Shown: positions 1 to 9,346, numbered from the stretch's first letter. The stretch is DNA of 64,000 nucleotides from Rhodospirillaceae bacterium (GCA_009772935.1 WOUR01000032.1:21273-85272); one strand, 5' to 3'. A program made the numbers and translations. Notes: a model not told the origin generated them from the letters alone.

Positions 1-600
1 GGGGTCATCTGGCAGGCGTTGATGTTCGGTGCGGCGATGGTCTTCGAGGTGAAGCTCGCACCCGAGATCTCGGCGCTGCGCGGCGGGCTCGCTTCATGGG
101 GCGTCGCGACCCAGATCGTGCTGTGGGTCGGCCTCGCCACCTCGATGATCTACGTCGTCTCGGGCGTGGCGCAATATGCGATGGGCCGGCGCATCATCGA
201 CCGCTATCCGCTGAAGGCGACCTATGTCGTGGCCTCGGCCCTGCAGGTGATCGCCATGCTGGCGCTGGCCATGGGCAACGGCTACGTGGCGCTGCTGGGC
301 GCCATCGCCTCGGCGGTATTGAGCGCTGCGGCGGGGCCGATCGAGAACATCCTGATCGCCCGCTACACGCCCAGCCGCTATCACGGGCTGGGCTTCGGCG
401 CGAAATTCGTGGTGGCCTTCGGGGCGGGGCCGCTGGCGATCCTGCTGATCGCCTGGGTGCGCGAGACCACGGGGAGCCTCGAACTGCTGTTCCTCGGCCT
501 CGCCGCCACCTCGGTCCTGATCACTCTGGTGGCGCTGCTGCTTCCCGGCAGCGACCGCGATGCCGCGCTGCCGGCACCGCGGGTCGCGCCCGCGGAGTAG
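1..600 (+). CDS. MFS transporter, C-terminal part (5' end outside window)
   Basis: The reading frame is open from base 1, so only the last ~199 residues are present. They form about five to six hydrophobic helices with short polar loops, including a basic cytoplasmic loop (GRRIIDRYPLK) like those between helices of the C-terminal half of major facilitator permeases, and a short charged tail. This suggests an inner-membrane secondary transporter; the substrate cannot be read from this fragment. The gene ends 3 bp before the stop of the convergent GST gene. Assignment to MFS rather than another permease family is an inference from helix pattern and loop character. Confidence 0.6.
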   Translation, partial: GVIWQALMFGAAMVFEVKLAPEISALRGGLASWGVATQIVLWVGLATSMIYVVSGVAQYAMGRRIIDRYPLKATYVVASALQVIAMLALAMGNGYVALLGAIASAVLSAAAGPIENILIARYTPSRYHGLGFGAKFVVAFGAGPLAILLIAWVRETTGSLELLFLGLAATSVLITLVALLLPGSDRDAALPAPRVAPAE

Positions 601-603
601 CGG

Positions 604-1212
604 CTACTTCGCGCCGCGTGCCGCCTTGAAGGACGGGCGCGACAGGCAGCGGTCGAGCCAGGCGCTGACATTGGGGACCTGGCTGAAGTCGACCTTGATC
701 GGCTTGGCCCAGCTCATGATCGAGGCCAGGTTTAGGTCGGCGACGGTGAAGGTCGGGCCCAGCAGGTAGTCACGGCCTTCGAGCGCGGCATTGAGCACCG
801 CCAGCGGCTTGGGCAGCGCCTTCTGCGCCTCGGCGACCGCCTCCGGCTTGCGCTTGTCGGGTGGGGTCATGAACATGTCGATCAGGACCGTCAGCAGCGG
901 CTTCTCGAGTTCGGTCATGCCCCAGAAGCTCCACTGGTTGCACAGGGCCTGGTCCTCGAGGCTCGCCGGCATGAAGCCGTCCTTGCCGTGCTTGGCGGCG
1001 AGGTAGAGGTTGATCGCCATCGATTCGAACAGCTTGAACTCGCCGTCCACCAGCGCCGGCACCTTGCCGTTCGGGTTGACCTTGAGATAGTCGGGATTCT
1101 TGAGATCCTTCATTTCGACGGCGATGTGCTCGTACGGAATGCCGAGCTCATGCGCGATCCAGAGGGCGCGCGCCGCACGTGAGGCCGTCGGCCCGTAAAT
1201 CTTGATGGTCAC
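604..1212 (-). CDS. Glutathione S-transferase
   Basis: A 202-residue protein with the two-domain GST layout. The thioredoxin-like N-terminal domain (about 1-80) carries the NPNGKVPALVDG segment with the cis-proline and the FESMAI glutathione gamma-glutamyl-binding turn; the helical C-terminal domain has the N-capping pattern FTVADLNLAS. It probably conjugates or reduces small electrophiles with glutathione in the cytoplasm. I place the start at GTG 1212, because a GGGGAGA ribosome-binding site lies just upstream; a longer TTG start at 1227 would bury that site. It lies alone, convergent with the transporter fragment, so context gives no substrate. Confidence 0.9.
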   Translation of the reverse strand: MTIKIYGPTASRAARALWIAHELGIPYEHIAVEMKDLKNPDYLKVNPNGKVPALVDGEFKLFESMAINLYLAAKHGKDGFMPASLEDQALCNQWSFWGMTELEKPLLTVLIDMFMTPPDKRKPEAVAEAQKALPKPLAVLNAALEGRDYLLGPTFTVADLNLASIMSWAKPIKVDFSQVPNVSAWLDRCLSRPSFKAARGAK

Positions 1213-1277
1213 GAAAAATCTCCCCAAATCGAAAAAGCGGCGAACGATAGTGCACCGCCTCGCGCCGGTCTAACCCT

Positions 1278-2612
1278 CTATTCCGGCAGTCCGTATTCGT
1301 CGCCGACATAACCGTGACGGTGCCCGAAGCGTTCCGTCATCACCGTCGTGAGATCCTTTTCCGCCGCCGTGATCCATCCGCCGGCGCGCACGGCATAGCG
1401 TGTCGAAGCGGCGGCCGCGCGGGGCGGCTCGCCCTGCTGCAGTGCGCGGGCGGCCGCCATCAAGAGCTTGCGGAACTCGATGATGCCGACATCCGTCGGC
1501 CCGAGATGCTCTCGGGTGCGATCCTGGATGGCGCCCTGGCTGTCCTGGATCGCCGCATCCTGGTCGGAGACGCCGCTGATGCCCGTGTAGCTCAGCGTCT
1601 TCTGCAACTCGCGATCGATCATGTAGTCGTTGCGCATGTTGCGCTTCGGCACGTAGTGCTCGTCGATTTCGGCATGGAGACTGAGCCCGGAGGCGTACTT
1701 GGCGCGCTCGGCATTGGTGAGGGGGCGGTCGGGCACCCAGCTGTAAGTGTAGATCCAGCAGCTCGTGTCATCGACCGGCACCCAAGTCTGACCGTGATAG
1801 ACCTCGCCCGGGAAGGCGACCGGCACCAGCGCGTGGTTGGGCGCAAGATACTGTGCGATGCGCCAGTAGAGGTCGGTCGTGTCGGTCTTGCGCCCGGCGG
1901 CGATGACCAGCCCGGCCTCGTGGCCCTGGATCCTGAACTTGGGTCGCGGGTCGTCGGTCACCCAGCGGCTGCGATCGGCGAGGCCGCCTTCCTGTCCGAT
2001 GGCGGAGGTCTTGCGCAGGATGTCGAGGCGGGTCGCCTCGTCCTTGGTCGGGATGGCGTGCAGGAACGAGAAGTGCGCGGTGTCGATGGCGCCCTCCAGG
2101 CTCTGCACCCAGTTGCAGTCCTGCCATTTCTTGGAGACGAAGCGATGGTCGGCGGGAACGAGCCCAAGCTCGAGCTGGGGCAGGTCCGGCGTGTGCTCGC
2201 GTGGGCCCATATAGACCCAGACCATGCCGGCCCATTCGCGCGCCGGGTAGGACAGCAACTTGATCGTGTCCTTGTAGGTGGATTCCGGCGGCGACGTGGG
2301 CAGGTCGACGCAGTTGCCGTCGATGTCGAATTTCCAGCCGTGGAAAGCGCAGCGGAGTCCACAGTCCTCGTTGCGGCCGAAATAGAGATTGGCGCCACGA
2401 TGCGGGCAATGCGGCTCGACGATGCCCACTCGTCCGTCGGTCTGGCGGAAGGCCAGCAGGTCCTCGCCCAGGATGCGGATCTTCTTGGGCGGCCCGTCGC
2501 GGTCGGGAAGTTCTTCGGAAAGGAGGGCGGGCATCCAGAAGCGGCGCAGCAGGTCGCCCATCGGCGTGCCGGGACCGCCTTGCGTCAGGAACGCGTTGTC
2601 GGAGGCGAGCAT
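1278..2612 (-). CDS. Rieske [2Fe-2S] ring-hydroxylating oxygenase, alpha subunit (copy A)
   Basis: A 444-residue oxygenase component of the phthalate 4,5-dioxygenase-like type. The N-terminal Rieske domain has Cys69-x-His71 and Cys88-x2-His91 for the 2Fe-2S cluster. The catalytic domain has D177-x2-H180-x4-H185, the mononuclear non-haem iron site with its bridging aspartate. Such enzymes hydroxylate aromatic acids using electrons from a separate reductase, and no reductase or ferredoxin gene lies nearby. The start ATG overlaps the stop of the upstream paralogue by one base, so translation is probably coupled. It is the second gene of a tandem paralogous pair of identical length. Substrate unknown. 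Confidence 0.9.
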   Translation of the reverse strand: MLASDNAFLTQGGPGTPMGDLLRRFWMPALLSEELPDRDGPPKKIRILGEDLLAFRQTDGRVGIVEPHCPHRGANLYFGRNEDCGLRCAFHGWKFDIDGNCVDLPTSPPESTYKDTIKLLSYPAREWAGMVWVYMGPREHTPDLPQLELGLVPADHRFVSKKWQDCNWVQSLEGAIDTAHFSFLHAIPTKDEATRLDILRKTSAIGQEGGLADRSRWVTDDPRPKFRIQGHEAGLVIAAGRKTDTTDLYWRIAQYLAPNHALVPVAFPGEVYHGQTWVPVDDTSCWIYTYSWVPDRPLTNAERAKYASGLSLHAEIDEHYVPKRNMRNDYMIDRELQKTLSYTGISGVSDQDAAIQDSQGAIQDRTREHLGPTDVGIIEFRKLLMAAARALQQGEPPRAAAASTRYAVRAGGWITAAEKDLTTVMTERFGHRHGYVGDEYGLPE

Positions 2613-3946
2613 CAGTCACCCAATCCGTAGTTGTTTCCGATATAGCCCCGATCGTGGCCGAACCGCTCGGTCATGACCGTGGCGAGATCCTTGTCCGGCG
2701 CCGCAATCCAGCCACCCGATCTCACGGCGTAGCGCTGCGCTTTGTGGGCCGCGGCCGGCGGTTCGCCCGCGACGAGGCGGCGCGCCGTTCCCATCACCAG
2801 CTTGCGGAACTCGACGATGCCGATGTCGGTCGGCCCGAGATGCTCCTTCGTACGATCCTGGATCGGCCCCTGGCTGTCCTGAATGGCGGCATCCTGCTCG
2901 GAGACGCCGGTGATGCCGGTGAAATTCTCGCTGAGCTGAACACTGCGGTCGCGCAAGTAGTCGTTATCCTTGTTGCGCAGCGGCTTGTAGTCGGCGTCGA
3001 CCTCCGAGTGGACGTTGAAGCCGCCGCGGAACTTGGCGCGCTCGGAATTGCTGAGCGGCCGGTCGGGTTGCCAGCAGTAGGTGTAGATCCAGCAGTTCAC
3101 GTCATCGACCGGCACCCAAGACTGCCCGTAGTAGATTTCGCCGGGAAAGGCGGCCGGCGTGTAGGCGTGGTTGGGCATCAGGAATTGCGCGATGCGCCAG
3201 TAGAGATCGGGCCCGTCGGTCTTGCGGCCGCCGGCGATCACCAGGCCGGTGTCGTGGCCCAGCACACTGAAACGCGGCCGCGGGTCGTTCTGCACCCAGC
3301 GGACGCGATCGTCGGGCTTGGCCTGGTCGGCGAGCGCAGCGCGGCTCATGGCGCGCCGCGCCGCCTCGTCGTCGGTGGCCAGTACCTTGTGCAGGAAGGA
3401 GAAGTGCGACGTGTCGATCGCGCCTTCCAGGCTCTGCACCCAGTTGCAGTCCTGCCACTTCTTGGTGACGAAGCGGGAGGCGGCGGGGACCAGCCCGAGT
3501 TCGAGCTGCGGCAGCTCGGGCATCGTCTCGCGCGGGCCCATGTAGACCCAGATCATGTCGGCCCATTCGCGGGTCGGATAGGCGAGAAGCCTGATCGTGT
3601 CCTTGTAGGTTGATTCCGGCGGCGAGGTCGGCAGGTCGATGCAATTACCGTCGACGTCGAACTTCCAGCCGTGGAAGGAGCAGCGCAGCCCGCAATTCTC
3701 GTTGCGGCCGTAGTAGAGGTTTGCGCCGCGGTGCGGGCAGTGCGGCTCGACGATGCCAACCCGTCCGTCGGTCTGGCGGAAGGCCAGCAGGTCCTCGCCC
3801 AGGATGCGGATCTTCTTCGGCGGCCCGTCCCGCTCCGGCAATTCCTCGGAGAGCAGCGCCGGCATCCAGAACCGCCGCATCATCTCGCCCATGGGCGTGC
3901 CCTTGCCGGCACGGGTCAGGAACTCGTTGTCCGCCTTGCTGAGCAT
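2612..3946 (-). CDS. Rieske [2Fe-2S] ring-hydroxylating oxygenase, alpha subunit (copy B)
   Basis: Another 444-residue Rieske oxygenase, closely similar to copy A along its whole length, with the same CPH...C-x2-H cluster motif and D-x2-H-x4-H iron site (IDTSHFSFLH). The frame stays open upstream to 4390, but ATG 3946 is the correct start: GGAGGA lies just before it and the copies then align from residue 1. It is the promoter-proximal gene of the pair. Copies A and B share a 56-bp stretch with no mismatch, including silent sites (2431-2486 and 3762-3817), which points to recent duplication or gene conversion. The two may act on different substrates or form a mixed oligomer. Confidence 0.9.
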   Translation of the reverse strand: MLSKADNEFLTRAGKGTPMGEMMRRFWMPALLSEELPERDGPPKKIRILGEDLLAFRQTDGRVGIVEPHCPHRGANLYYGRNENCGLRCSFHGWKFDVDGNCIDLPTSPPESTYKDTIRLLAYPTREWADMIWVYMGPRETMPELPQLELGLVPAASRFVTKKWQDCNWVQSLEGAIDTSHFSFLHKVLATDDEAARRAMSRAALADQAKPDDRVRWVQNDPRPRFSVLGHDTGLVIAGGRKTDGPDLYWRIAQFLMPNHAYTPAAFPGEIYYGQSWVPVDDVNCWIYTYCWQPDRPLSNSERAKFRGGFNVHSEVDADYKPLRNKDNDYLRDRSVQLSENFTGITGVSEQDAAIQDSQGPIQDRTKEHLGPTDIGIVEFRKLVMGTARRLVAGEPPAAAHKAQRYAVRSGGWIAAPDKDLATVMTERFGHDRGYIGNNYGLGD

Positions 3947-3990
3947 TCCATCCTCCAGCTCGCCGTGTCGCCCGGCGTAGAGGCGACGGG

Positions 3991-5283
3991 CTAGGAGCGC
4001 GTCGCTTTTTCCAGAGCCTGATCGAGATCGGCGATGATGTCTGCAACAGTTTCGATGCCGATCGACAGGCGCAACACGTCCGGGCCGGCGCCTGCTGCCA
4101 CGCGTTGCTCCTCGGAGAGCTGGCGGTGCGTGGTCGAGGCGGGGTGGATGATCAGGCTCTTCGCATCGCCGATGTTGGCGAGATGAGAGAAGAGCTCGAC
4201 ATTGTCGACGACCTTCACGCCAACATCGTAGCCGCCCTTCACACCGAAGGTGAAGACCGAGCCCGCGCCCTTGGGCAGGTACTTCTTCGCCAGCGCGTTG
4301 TACTTGTTGGAGGGCAGGCCGGCGTAATTCACCCAGGCCACCGCCGGATGCTTCTCGAGGTGGTGCGCGACGGCGAGCGCATTGGCGCAATGGCGCTCCA
4401 TGCGCAGGCCGAGCGTCTCCATGCCGAGCATGGTGAGCCAGGCGTTGAACGGCGCCTGGGTGGGGCCCAGATCGCGCAGGCCGACGGCATGGCTATGGAA
4501 CGTGTAGGCCATGTCGCCGAAGGTCTCGTAGAAGTTCAGCCCGTGATAGGCTGGCTCCGGACCGGCAAGGCTCGGGAACTTGGAGCCCCTCGACCAGTCG
4601 AACTTGCCTGAATCGACGACGGCGCCGCCCATGGAGGTGCCGGTGCCGCTCAGGAACTTGGTGGTGGAATGGACCACCAGGGTGGCGCCGTGGTCGATCG
4701 GCTTGCAGAGCCACGGCGTGGCCAGCGTGTTGTCGACCAGCAGCGGCACGCCTGCGTCCTCGGCGATGCGCGCGATCGCCTCGATGTCGCTGATCACGCC
4801 GCCGGGGTTGGCGAGGCTCTCGATGAAGAAGGCCTTCGTCTTGTCCGTGACGGCGCGCTTGAAATTGTCCGGCGTGTCGGCGTCGACGATGTTCGCCGTC
4901 CAGCCGAACTTCGGATAGGTGTTCTTCATCTGCTGCAGCGAGCCGCCGTAGAGGCGGGAGGCGGCGACGATCTCGGCGCCGGGACTCATGAGCGGGAAGA
5001 GGGCGAGGACCTGCGCCGCGTGGCCCGAGGAGGCGACGGTGCAGCCGCGGCCGCCTTCCAGCGTCGCCAGCCGGGTTTCGAGGGCGGCATTGGTGGGGTT
5101 GGTCAGCCGCGAGTAGATGAATCCCACGGTCTGCAGATTGAAGAGGGCGGCGGCATGGTCGGCATCTTCGAAGACATAGGCCGTTGTCTGGTAGATCGGC
5201 TGGGCGCGCGCGCCGGTCGTCGGATCGGGGGCGGCGCCGGCATGCAGTGCCAGTGTCTCGAATCCATATGTCTTGTCGCTCAC
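3991..5283 (-). CDS. metY: O-acetylhomoserine sulfhydrylase (aminocarboxypropyltransferase)
   Basis: A 430-residue PLP enzyme of the Cys/Met metabolism family. The N-terminus has the ETLALHAG opening typical of MetY, and the PLP lysine sits in HSTTKFLSGTG. The length fits MetY (about 430) rather than the ~390-400 residues of MetB/MetC/MetZ. It makes homocysteine directly from O-acetylhomoserine and sulfide in methionine synthesis. The start is GTG 5283 with GGGAGAA upstream. It faces away from tctB with about 230 bp between; I looked there for a SAM-II type leader and could not match one. Homoserine dehydrogenase, which supplies the precursor pathway, is at 38127-39419 in the same window. Confidence 0.9.
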   Translation of the reverse strand: MSDKTYGFETLALHAGAAPDPTTGARAQPIYQTTAYVFEDADHAAALFNLQTVGFIYSRLTNPTNAALETRLATLEGGRGCTVASSGHAAQVLALFPLMSPGAEIVAASRLYGGSLQQMKNTYPKFGWTANIVDADTPDNFKRAVTDKTKAFFIESLANPGGVISDIEAIARIAEDAGVPLLVDNTLATPWLCKPIDHGATLVVHSTTKFLSGTGTSMGGAVVDSGKFDWSRGSKFPSLAGPEPAYHGLNFYETFGDMAYTFHSHAVGLRDLGPTQAPFNAWLTMLGMETLGLRMERHCANALAVAHHLEKHPAVAWVNYAGLPSNKYNALAKKYLPKGAGSVFTFGVKGGYDVGVKVVDNVELFSHLANIGDAKSLIIHPASTTHRQLSEEQRVAAGAGPDVLRLSIGIETVADIIADLDQALEKATRS

Positions 5284-5516
5284 GCAGTTCTCCCTGTGGC
5301 TCGCAAATTCATATCGCCATTCCGCCCATCACCCGGGCGTCCCGTCAAACCCGGGCGAAGGCTGGCGGACGGATCTCTCAATGTCCTTTCATTCCGGAGA
5401 GCGGGCTACCCAATCCCGGCGTCAGCTTGGCGTAAGCATCGGACAGTACGGTCCGCGCCTGTGTTTCGCGATTACGCCGTCGCAGCACAGCGTAAATGTT
5501 TGGGGAGCGAAGCGCC

Positions 5517-5966
5517 GTGAATCGGTTTGTGACCAAGGACTTCCTGTCCGGGTTGATGTTCGTCGCCTTCGGTCTGGCGGCCCTCTATTTTGGGCAGCAT
5601 CTTGCCGTCGGCACGCCCGTTCGTATGGGACCGGGCTATGTGCCCCGGATGCTCTCCCTGATCCTTCTGGCGCTCGGCGCCGTGGTCTGCATCGTGGCTC
5701 TGGTGAGCGGCAGCGAGCCGGTCGAGCGCCCGAAGTGGAAGCCGATCACCCTGGTGACACTCGGCATCGTCTGTTTCGGGCTGCTGTTCGAGCGTGCGGG
5801 GCTGATCCCGGCGCTGGTGGTGCTCGTCATGATCTCGTCGCTGGCCGGCGAGGAATTCAAGCTCACCGAGGTGATCGGCAACATCGTCGTGCTCTCCATC
5901 CTCTGCACGATCGTCTTCAAGGTCGGGCTGGGCATGAACATCGCCATCGTGCAGGGGATTTGGTGA
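5517..5966 (+). CDS. tctB: Tripartite tricarboxylate transporter small membrane subunit
   Basis: A 149-residue protein with four hydrophobic segments, the size and layout of TctB, the small membrane subunit of tripartite tricarboxylate transporters. An early segment (FGLAALYFGQHL) followed by a glycine/proline-rich MGPGYVPRML stretch is typical of the family. I prefer GTG 5517, which has GGGGAG at 5502, over the in-frame ATG 5496 that precedes that site. It is followed after one base by tctA. No periplasmic TctC subunit gene is adjacent; one is encoded at 27954-28931. Because tctA is disrupted, the system is probably inactive unless another TctA substitutes. Confidence 0.85.
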   Translation: MNRFVTKDFLSGLMFVAFGLAALYFGQHLAVGTPVRMGPGYVPRMLSLILLALGAVVCIVALVSGSEPVERPKWKPITLVTLGIVCFGLLFERAGLIPALVVLVMISSLAGEEFKLTEVIGNIVVLSILCTIVFKVGLGMNIAIVQGIW

Positions 5967-5967
5967 T

Positions 5968-7390
5968 ATGGGTCTCCTAGACAATCTCGTCCTCGGCATC
6001 GGCGTCGCCTTCACCTTCCAGAACCTGGCCTACGCCCTGCTGGGGTGCATGGTCGGCACCCTGATCGGCGTGCTGCCCGGCATCGGCCCCGTGGCGACGA
6101 TCGCCATGCTGCTGCCCATCACCTTCCACCTGCCGCCGACTGCCTCGCTGATCATGCTGGCGGGCATCTATTACGGTCTACCAGATGGCGAGAAGGGGAC
6201 GTGCCGGCGCGGCACTCTCGATCTCCGCGGTCGGTTCGTTCTTCGCCGGCACCGTCGGAACCATCATCATCGTCATCTTTGCCGAACCACTGACGCAAAT
6301 GGCGCAGAAGTTCGGCCCGGCCGACTACTGCTCCCTGATGGCTCTTGGTCTCGTCGCCGCGGTGGTGCTCGCCAGCGGTTCGATCACCAAGGCGATCTCG
6401 ATGGTTTTCCTCGGCTTGCTGTTCGGATTGATCGGCACCGACGTCAACACCGGGGCGCAGCGCTTCACCTTCGACATTCCCGAGCTGAGCGACGGCATCG
6501 ATTTCGCGCCGATCGCGATGGGCCTGTTCGGCATCGCTGAGATCGTCGTGAACCTCGAACGACACCTCGAACGCGGCGGGGCGATCAAGGTGGGCTCGTT
6601 GTGGCCGACGCGCGAGGAGATCAGGCGCTCCATCCCAGCCATTCTGCGCGGTACCTTTCTGGGATCGATGCTCGGCGTGCTGCCGGGCGGTGGGCCGACG
6701 CTGGGCGCCTTCTCGGCCTACACGCTGGAGAAGAAGCTGTCGAAGAACCCGGGTGAGTTCGGCAAGGGGGCGGTCGAGGGCGTCGCTTCGCCAGAAGCGG
6801 CCAACAACGCCGCCGCCCAGACCTCGTTCATACCGATGCTCACCCTCGGCATCCCGTCCAACGCCGTCATGGCGCTGATGGTCGGCGCCATGATCATCCA
6901 GGGCATCCAGCCGGGTCCCGAGGTCATGACCAAGAAGCCCGACTTGTTCTGGGGCATGATCGTCTCGATGTGGATCGGCAACGCCATGCTGGTCATCATC
7001 AACCTGCCGATGATCGGCATGTGGGTGAAGCTGCTCACCGTGCCGTACCGTTATCTTGCACCGGCCATCCTGCTGTTCTGCTGCATCGGCGCCTACAGCC
7101 TGCAGAACAGTACCTTCCACGTCATGCAGGTCGCAATCTTCGGCGTGTTGGGATACGTCTTCGTCAAGCTGGGCTGCGAAGGGGCGCCGTTCTTGCTGGG
7201 GCTCGTGCTCGGACCGCAGATGGAGGAGTACTTCCGCCGCGCGATGCTGCTCTCGCGCGGCGATGCCATGGTCTTCATCGAACGGCCGATCAGCCTCGGC
7301 CTGCTCATCACGACGGCGCTGCTGCTGGTCCTGATGGCGCTGCCGAGCATCAAGAAAGCCCGCGAGGAGGCCTTCCAGGAGGAAGGCTGA
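5968..7390 (+). pseudogene. tctA: tctA, large membrane subunit of tripartite tricarboxylate transporter, broken by an internal deletion
   Basis: The reading frame starts normally (ATG 5968, MGLLDNLVLG) and runs as TctA to GIYYG at about 6177. It then continues as TctA only in the next frame (Y-Q-M-A-R-R-G-R-A-G, from about 6179) to the stop at 7390. Family members have about 27 residues between these points, including the conserved glycine/serine-rich GGSTT segment and a following PGE motif. Those residues are absent, so about 80 bp were lost with a frame change. The first frame reads on only as nonsense to 6540. The remainder (about 71 + 401 residues) plus the missing part gives the usual ~500. 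An assembly error is possible. Confidence 0.85.
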
Positions 7391-7394
7391 CGCT

Positions 7395-8459
7395 TCAGCG
7401 CGAGAACACGATGCACGCCGGGCTGCCGACCTTGGCCCGTAGCCTGGTCGGCGCCAGAAGCCCGCTGCGGCCGACCTTGTAGGCAACGATCGAATCACCG
7501 CCCTGGTTGACGACGTAGAGGAAGCGCGCGGCCGGATCGAAGGCAAAGAAGCGGGGAACGCTGCCCTTGGTCGGCACCCACTGGCGCGGCGTCAGCGTGC
7601 CCTTGGCGGCATCGATACCGAACACACCGATACTGTCGTGCCCGCGGTTCGAGACATAGACGTTACGGCCGGCGCCATCGACCCAGATCTCCGCACCGGT
7701 GCTGTAGCCCGTGAAATCCGACGGCGTCGACGGCACGGTCTGCAGCGGCGTCAGGGCTCCGCTGGCCGTATCCTGGCGATAGGTCGTGATCGTCGAATCG
7801 AGCTCGTTGATGACGTAGGCGAACGGCTTGCGGGGATGGAAATCGATGTGACGTGGGCCGGCGCTCGGCCGGCAAGCCACACGGCTGGTTTCGACCAGAA
7901 CACCTCGCCGGGCGTCGAGCCGGTAACCGATCACGCAGTCCGAACCCTTGCAGGGCAGGTAGAAGGTCCGATTGGCGCGATCGAGCGGATTGTGATGCGG
8001 CCGCACGTTCTTCTGTTCGGTGCGGTGCGGCCCCAGCGGCGCGGCAATGGCCGTCAGCGTCGAGTAGGGTGCAAGGCTTCCGTCCTTGGTGATCGGCAGC
8101 GCGGCCAGCGAATCGGAGCCATAGTTGCTCACGACCAAGAACCGCTGATCGGCATCGAAGGTGAGGTGGATGGGGTTGTAGCCGCCGGTCGGCTGGCGGT
8201 TCAGCACGGCCAATCGACCGGTCTCGCGATCGACGATGTAGGACGTCGCCTCGCTGCGATCGCCATGTACCGAATAGAGGCGGTCCCCGGCGCCGTTGAG
8301 TGCAAGGAAAGACGGGTTCTCCAGTCCGCCGAGATGCTGGACATGTCGAAACGCCCCCGTGCGCGGGTCGACACGATAGACGTTGATGCCGTTGCCGCGG
8401 CCGTTGCGTTCCGGCGAGGTGTAGCTGCCGACATAGGCGAAGAGTGGGCATGTTATCAT
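7395..8459 (-). CDS. Lactonase-family seven-bladed beta-propeller protein
   Basis: About 354 residues with repeated beta-propeller blades of the YbhE/6-phosphogluconolactonase type: it opens FAYVGSYTSPERNG and repeats motifs such as HHNPLDRANRTFYLPCKGSDCVIGY-like blade edges, GPRHIDFHP and a closing RFLYVVNQGGDSI. Relatives hydrolyse 6-phosphogluconolactone or act as muconate-lactonizing enzymes; which applies here is not visible. ATG 8459 is chosen because it begins the blade sequence; a TTG start at 8495 is possible but has no better ribosome-binding site. It ends 5 bp from the stop of the broken tctA and is divergent from the SDR gene with only 38 bp between. Confidence 0.75.
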   Translation of the reverse strand: MITCPLFAYVGSYTSPERNGRGNGINVYRVDPRTGAFRHVQHLGGLENPSFLALNGAGDRLYSVHGDRSEATSYIVDRETGRLAVLNRQPTGGYNPIHLTFDADQRFLVVSNYGSDSLAALPITKDGSLAPYSTLTAIAAPLGPHRTEQKNVRPHHNPLDRANRTFYLPCKGSDCVIGYRLDARRGVLVETSRVACRPSAGPRHIDFHPRKPFAYVINELDSTITTYRQDTASGALTPLQTVPSTPSDFTGYSTGAEIWVDGAGRNVYVSNRGHDSIGVFGIDAAKGTLTPRQWVPTKGSVPRFFAFDPAARFLYVVNQGGDSIVAYKVGRSGLLAPTRLRAKVGSPACIVFSR

Positions 8460-8497
8460 CACAGGAGTTTCGGTGTCGAGGCTACGGGAGGTCAACG

Positions 8498-9346
8498 ATG
8501 GCAGACGCTCTGCAAAAGGTCGCGCTGGTCACCGGCGCCAACCAGGGCCTGGGACTGGCTTTGGTGCGAGCGCTGTGCAGCGCCCTTGGCATGGGGAGCA
8601 CCGTGTACCTTGCGGCCCGTGATATGGGCCGTGGCGAGGCGGCGTGCGCGCTGCTGCAGCGGGAGGGGCTGAGTCCCGCACTGATCCAGCTGGACATCGC
8701 CGATGCTGCCAGCGTTTCGGCGGCCGCCGACGAGATCAAGGCGCGCCATGGCGGCATTGACATCGTGATCCAGAACGCGGCGGCGCGGATCACGCGGGAG
8801 ACACCGCAGACGGATCAGGTCGCGCGTTTCGTCGACACCAACAATCACGGGACGCTTCGGATCATCGAGGCTTTCGTTCCGCTGCTGCGGGACAATGCGC
8901 GGTTCATCGTGGTGGCGAGTTCCTTCGGCTCGCTGCGCCATCTCGATCCACGTCTGCACGCCCGTTTCGACTCGCCAGGGCTCACGCTGGACGACATCGA
9001 GCATGCGATGGACGATTTCGCGGCGGCAACGCGCGCCGGTTCGGCCCGAGAAGCAGGCTGGCCCGACTGGATCAACGTGCCGTCGAAGATCGGCCAGGTG
9101 GCTTCGGTACGCGTCCTCGCGCGAGACAGGTCGGAAGAGTTCCGCCGGCGCGGCATCCTTGTGAACGCTGCCTGTCCCGGCCTCGTCGATACGGAAGCAT
9201 CGCGCCCATGGTTTGCCGACATGTCGAAGGCGGCGACGCCGGACGAGGCGGCGCGAGATCTCGTTTGGCTAGCCACTCTGCCGGCGGGGAGCGAAGAACC
9301 CTATGGCGTGCTGGTGCGCCATCGTAAGCCGTATCCGTGGACCTAG
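8498..9346 (+). CDS. Short-chain dehydrogenase/reductase family protein with altered active site
   Basis: A 282-residue Rossmann-fold protein resembling carbonyl reductases. The nucleotide-binding motif TGANQGLG is at 12-19 and the N-N-A-A-type structural motif appears as QNAAA near 92-96. Catalytic serine candidates are 141-142 (VASSFG). At the position of the catalytic YxxxK the sequence reads N193-V-P-S-K197, so the active-site tyrosine is replaced by asparagine. NADPH binding may remain, but ordinary keto reduction is doubtful. The start ATG 8498 has GGGAGG at 8485. It is divergent from the lactonase-like gene and its stop is 1 bp from that of the convergent EamA gene. Confidence 0.85.
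   Translation: MADALQKVALVTGANQGLGLALVRALCSALGMGSTVYLAARDMGRGEAACALLQREGLSPALIQLDIADAASVSAAADEIKARHGGIDIVIQNAAARITRETPQTDQVARFVDTNNHGTLRIIEAFVPLLRDNARFIVVASSFGSLRHLDPRLHARFDSPGLTLDDIEHAMDDFAAATRAGSAREAGWPDWINVPSKIGQVASVRVLARDRSEEFRRRGILVNAACPGLVDTEASRPWFADMSKAATPDEAARDLVWLATLPAGSEEPYGVLVRHRKPYPWT

Noticed and set aside
2612..4390. 592-residue form of Rieske copy B
   Set aside because: The extra N-terminus is shadow sequence of metY; ATG 3946 has a strong ribosome-binding site and aligns with copy A.
5284..5516. Possible SAM riboswitch upstream of metY
   Set aside because: I read the minus-strand leader and could not align a SAM-II core; only a CCCGGG inverted pair stands out.
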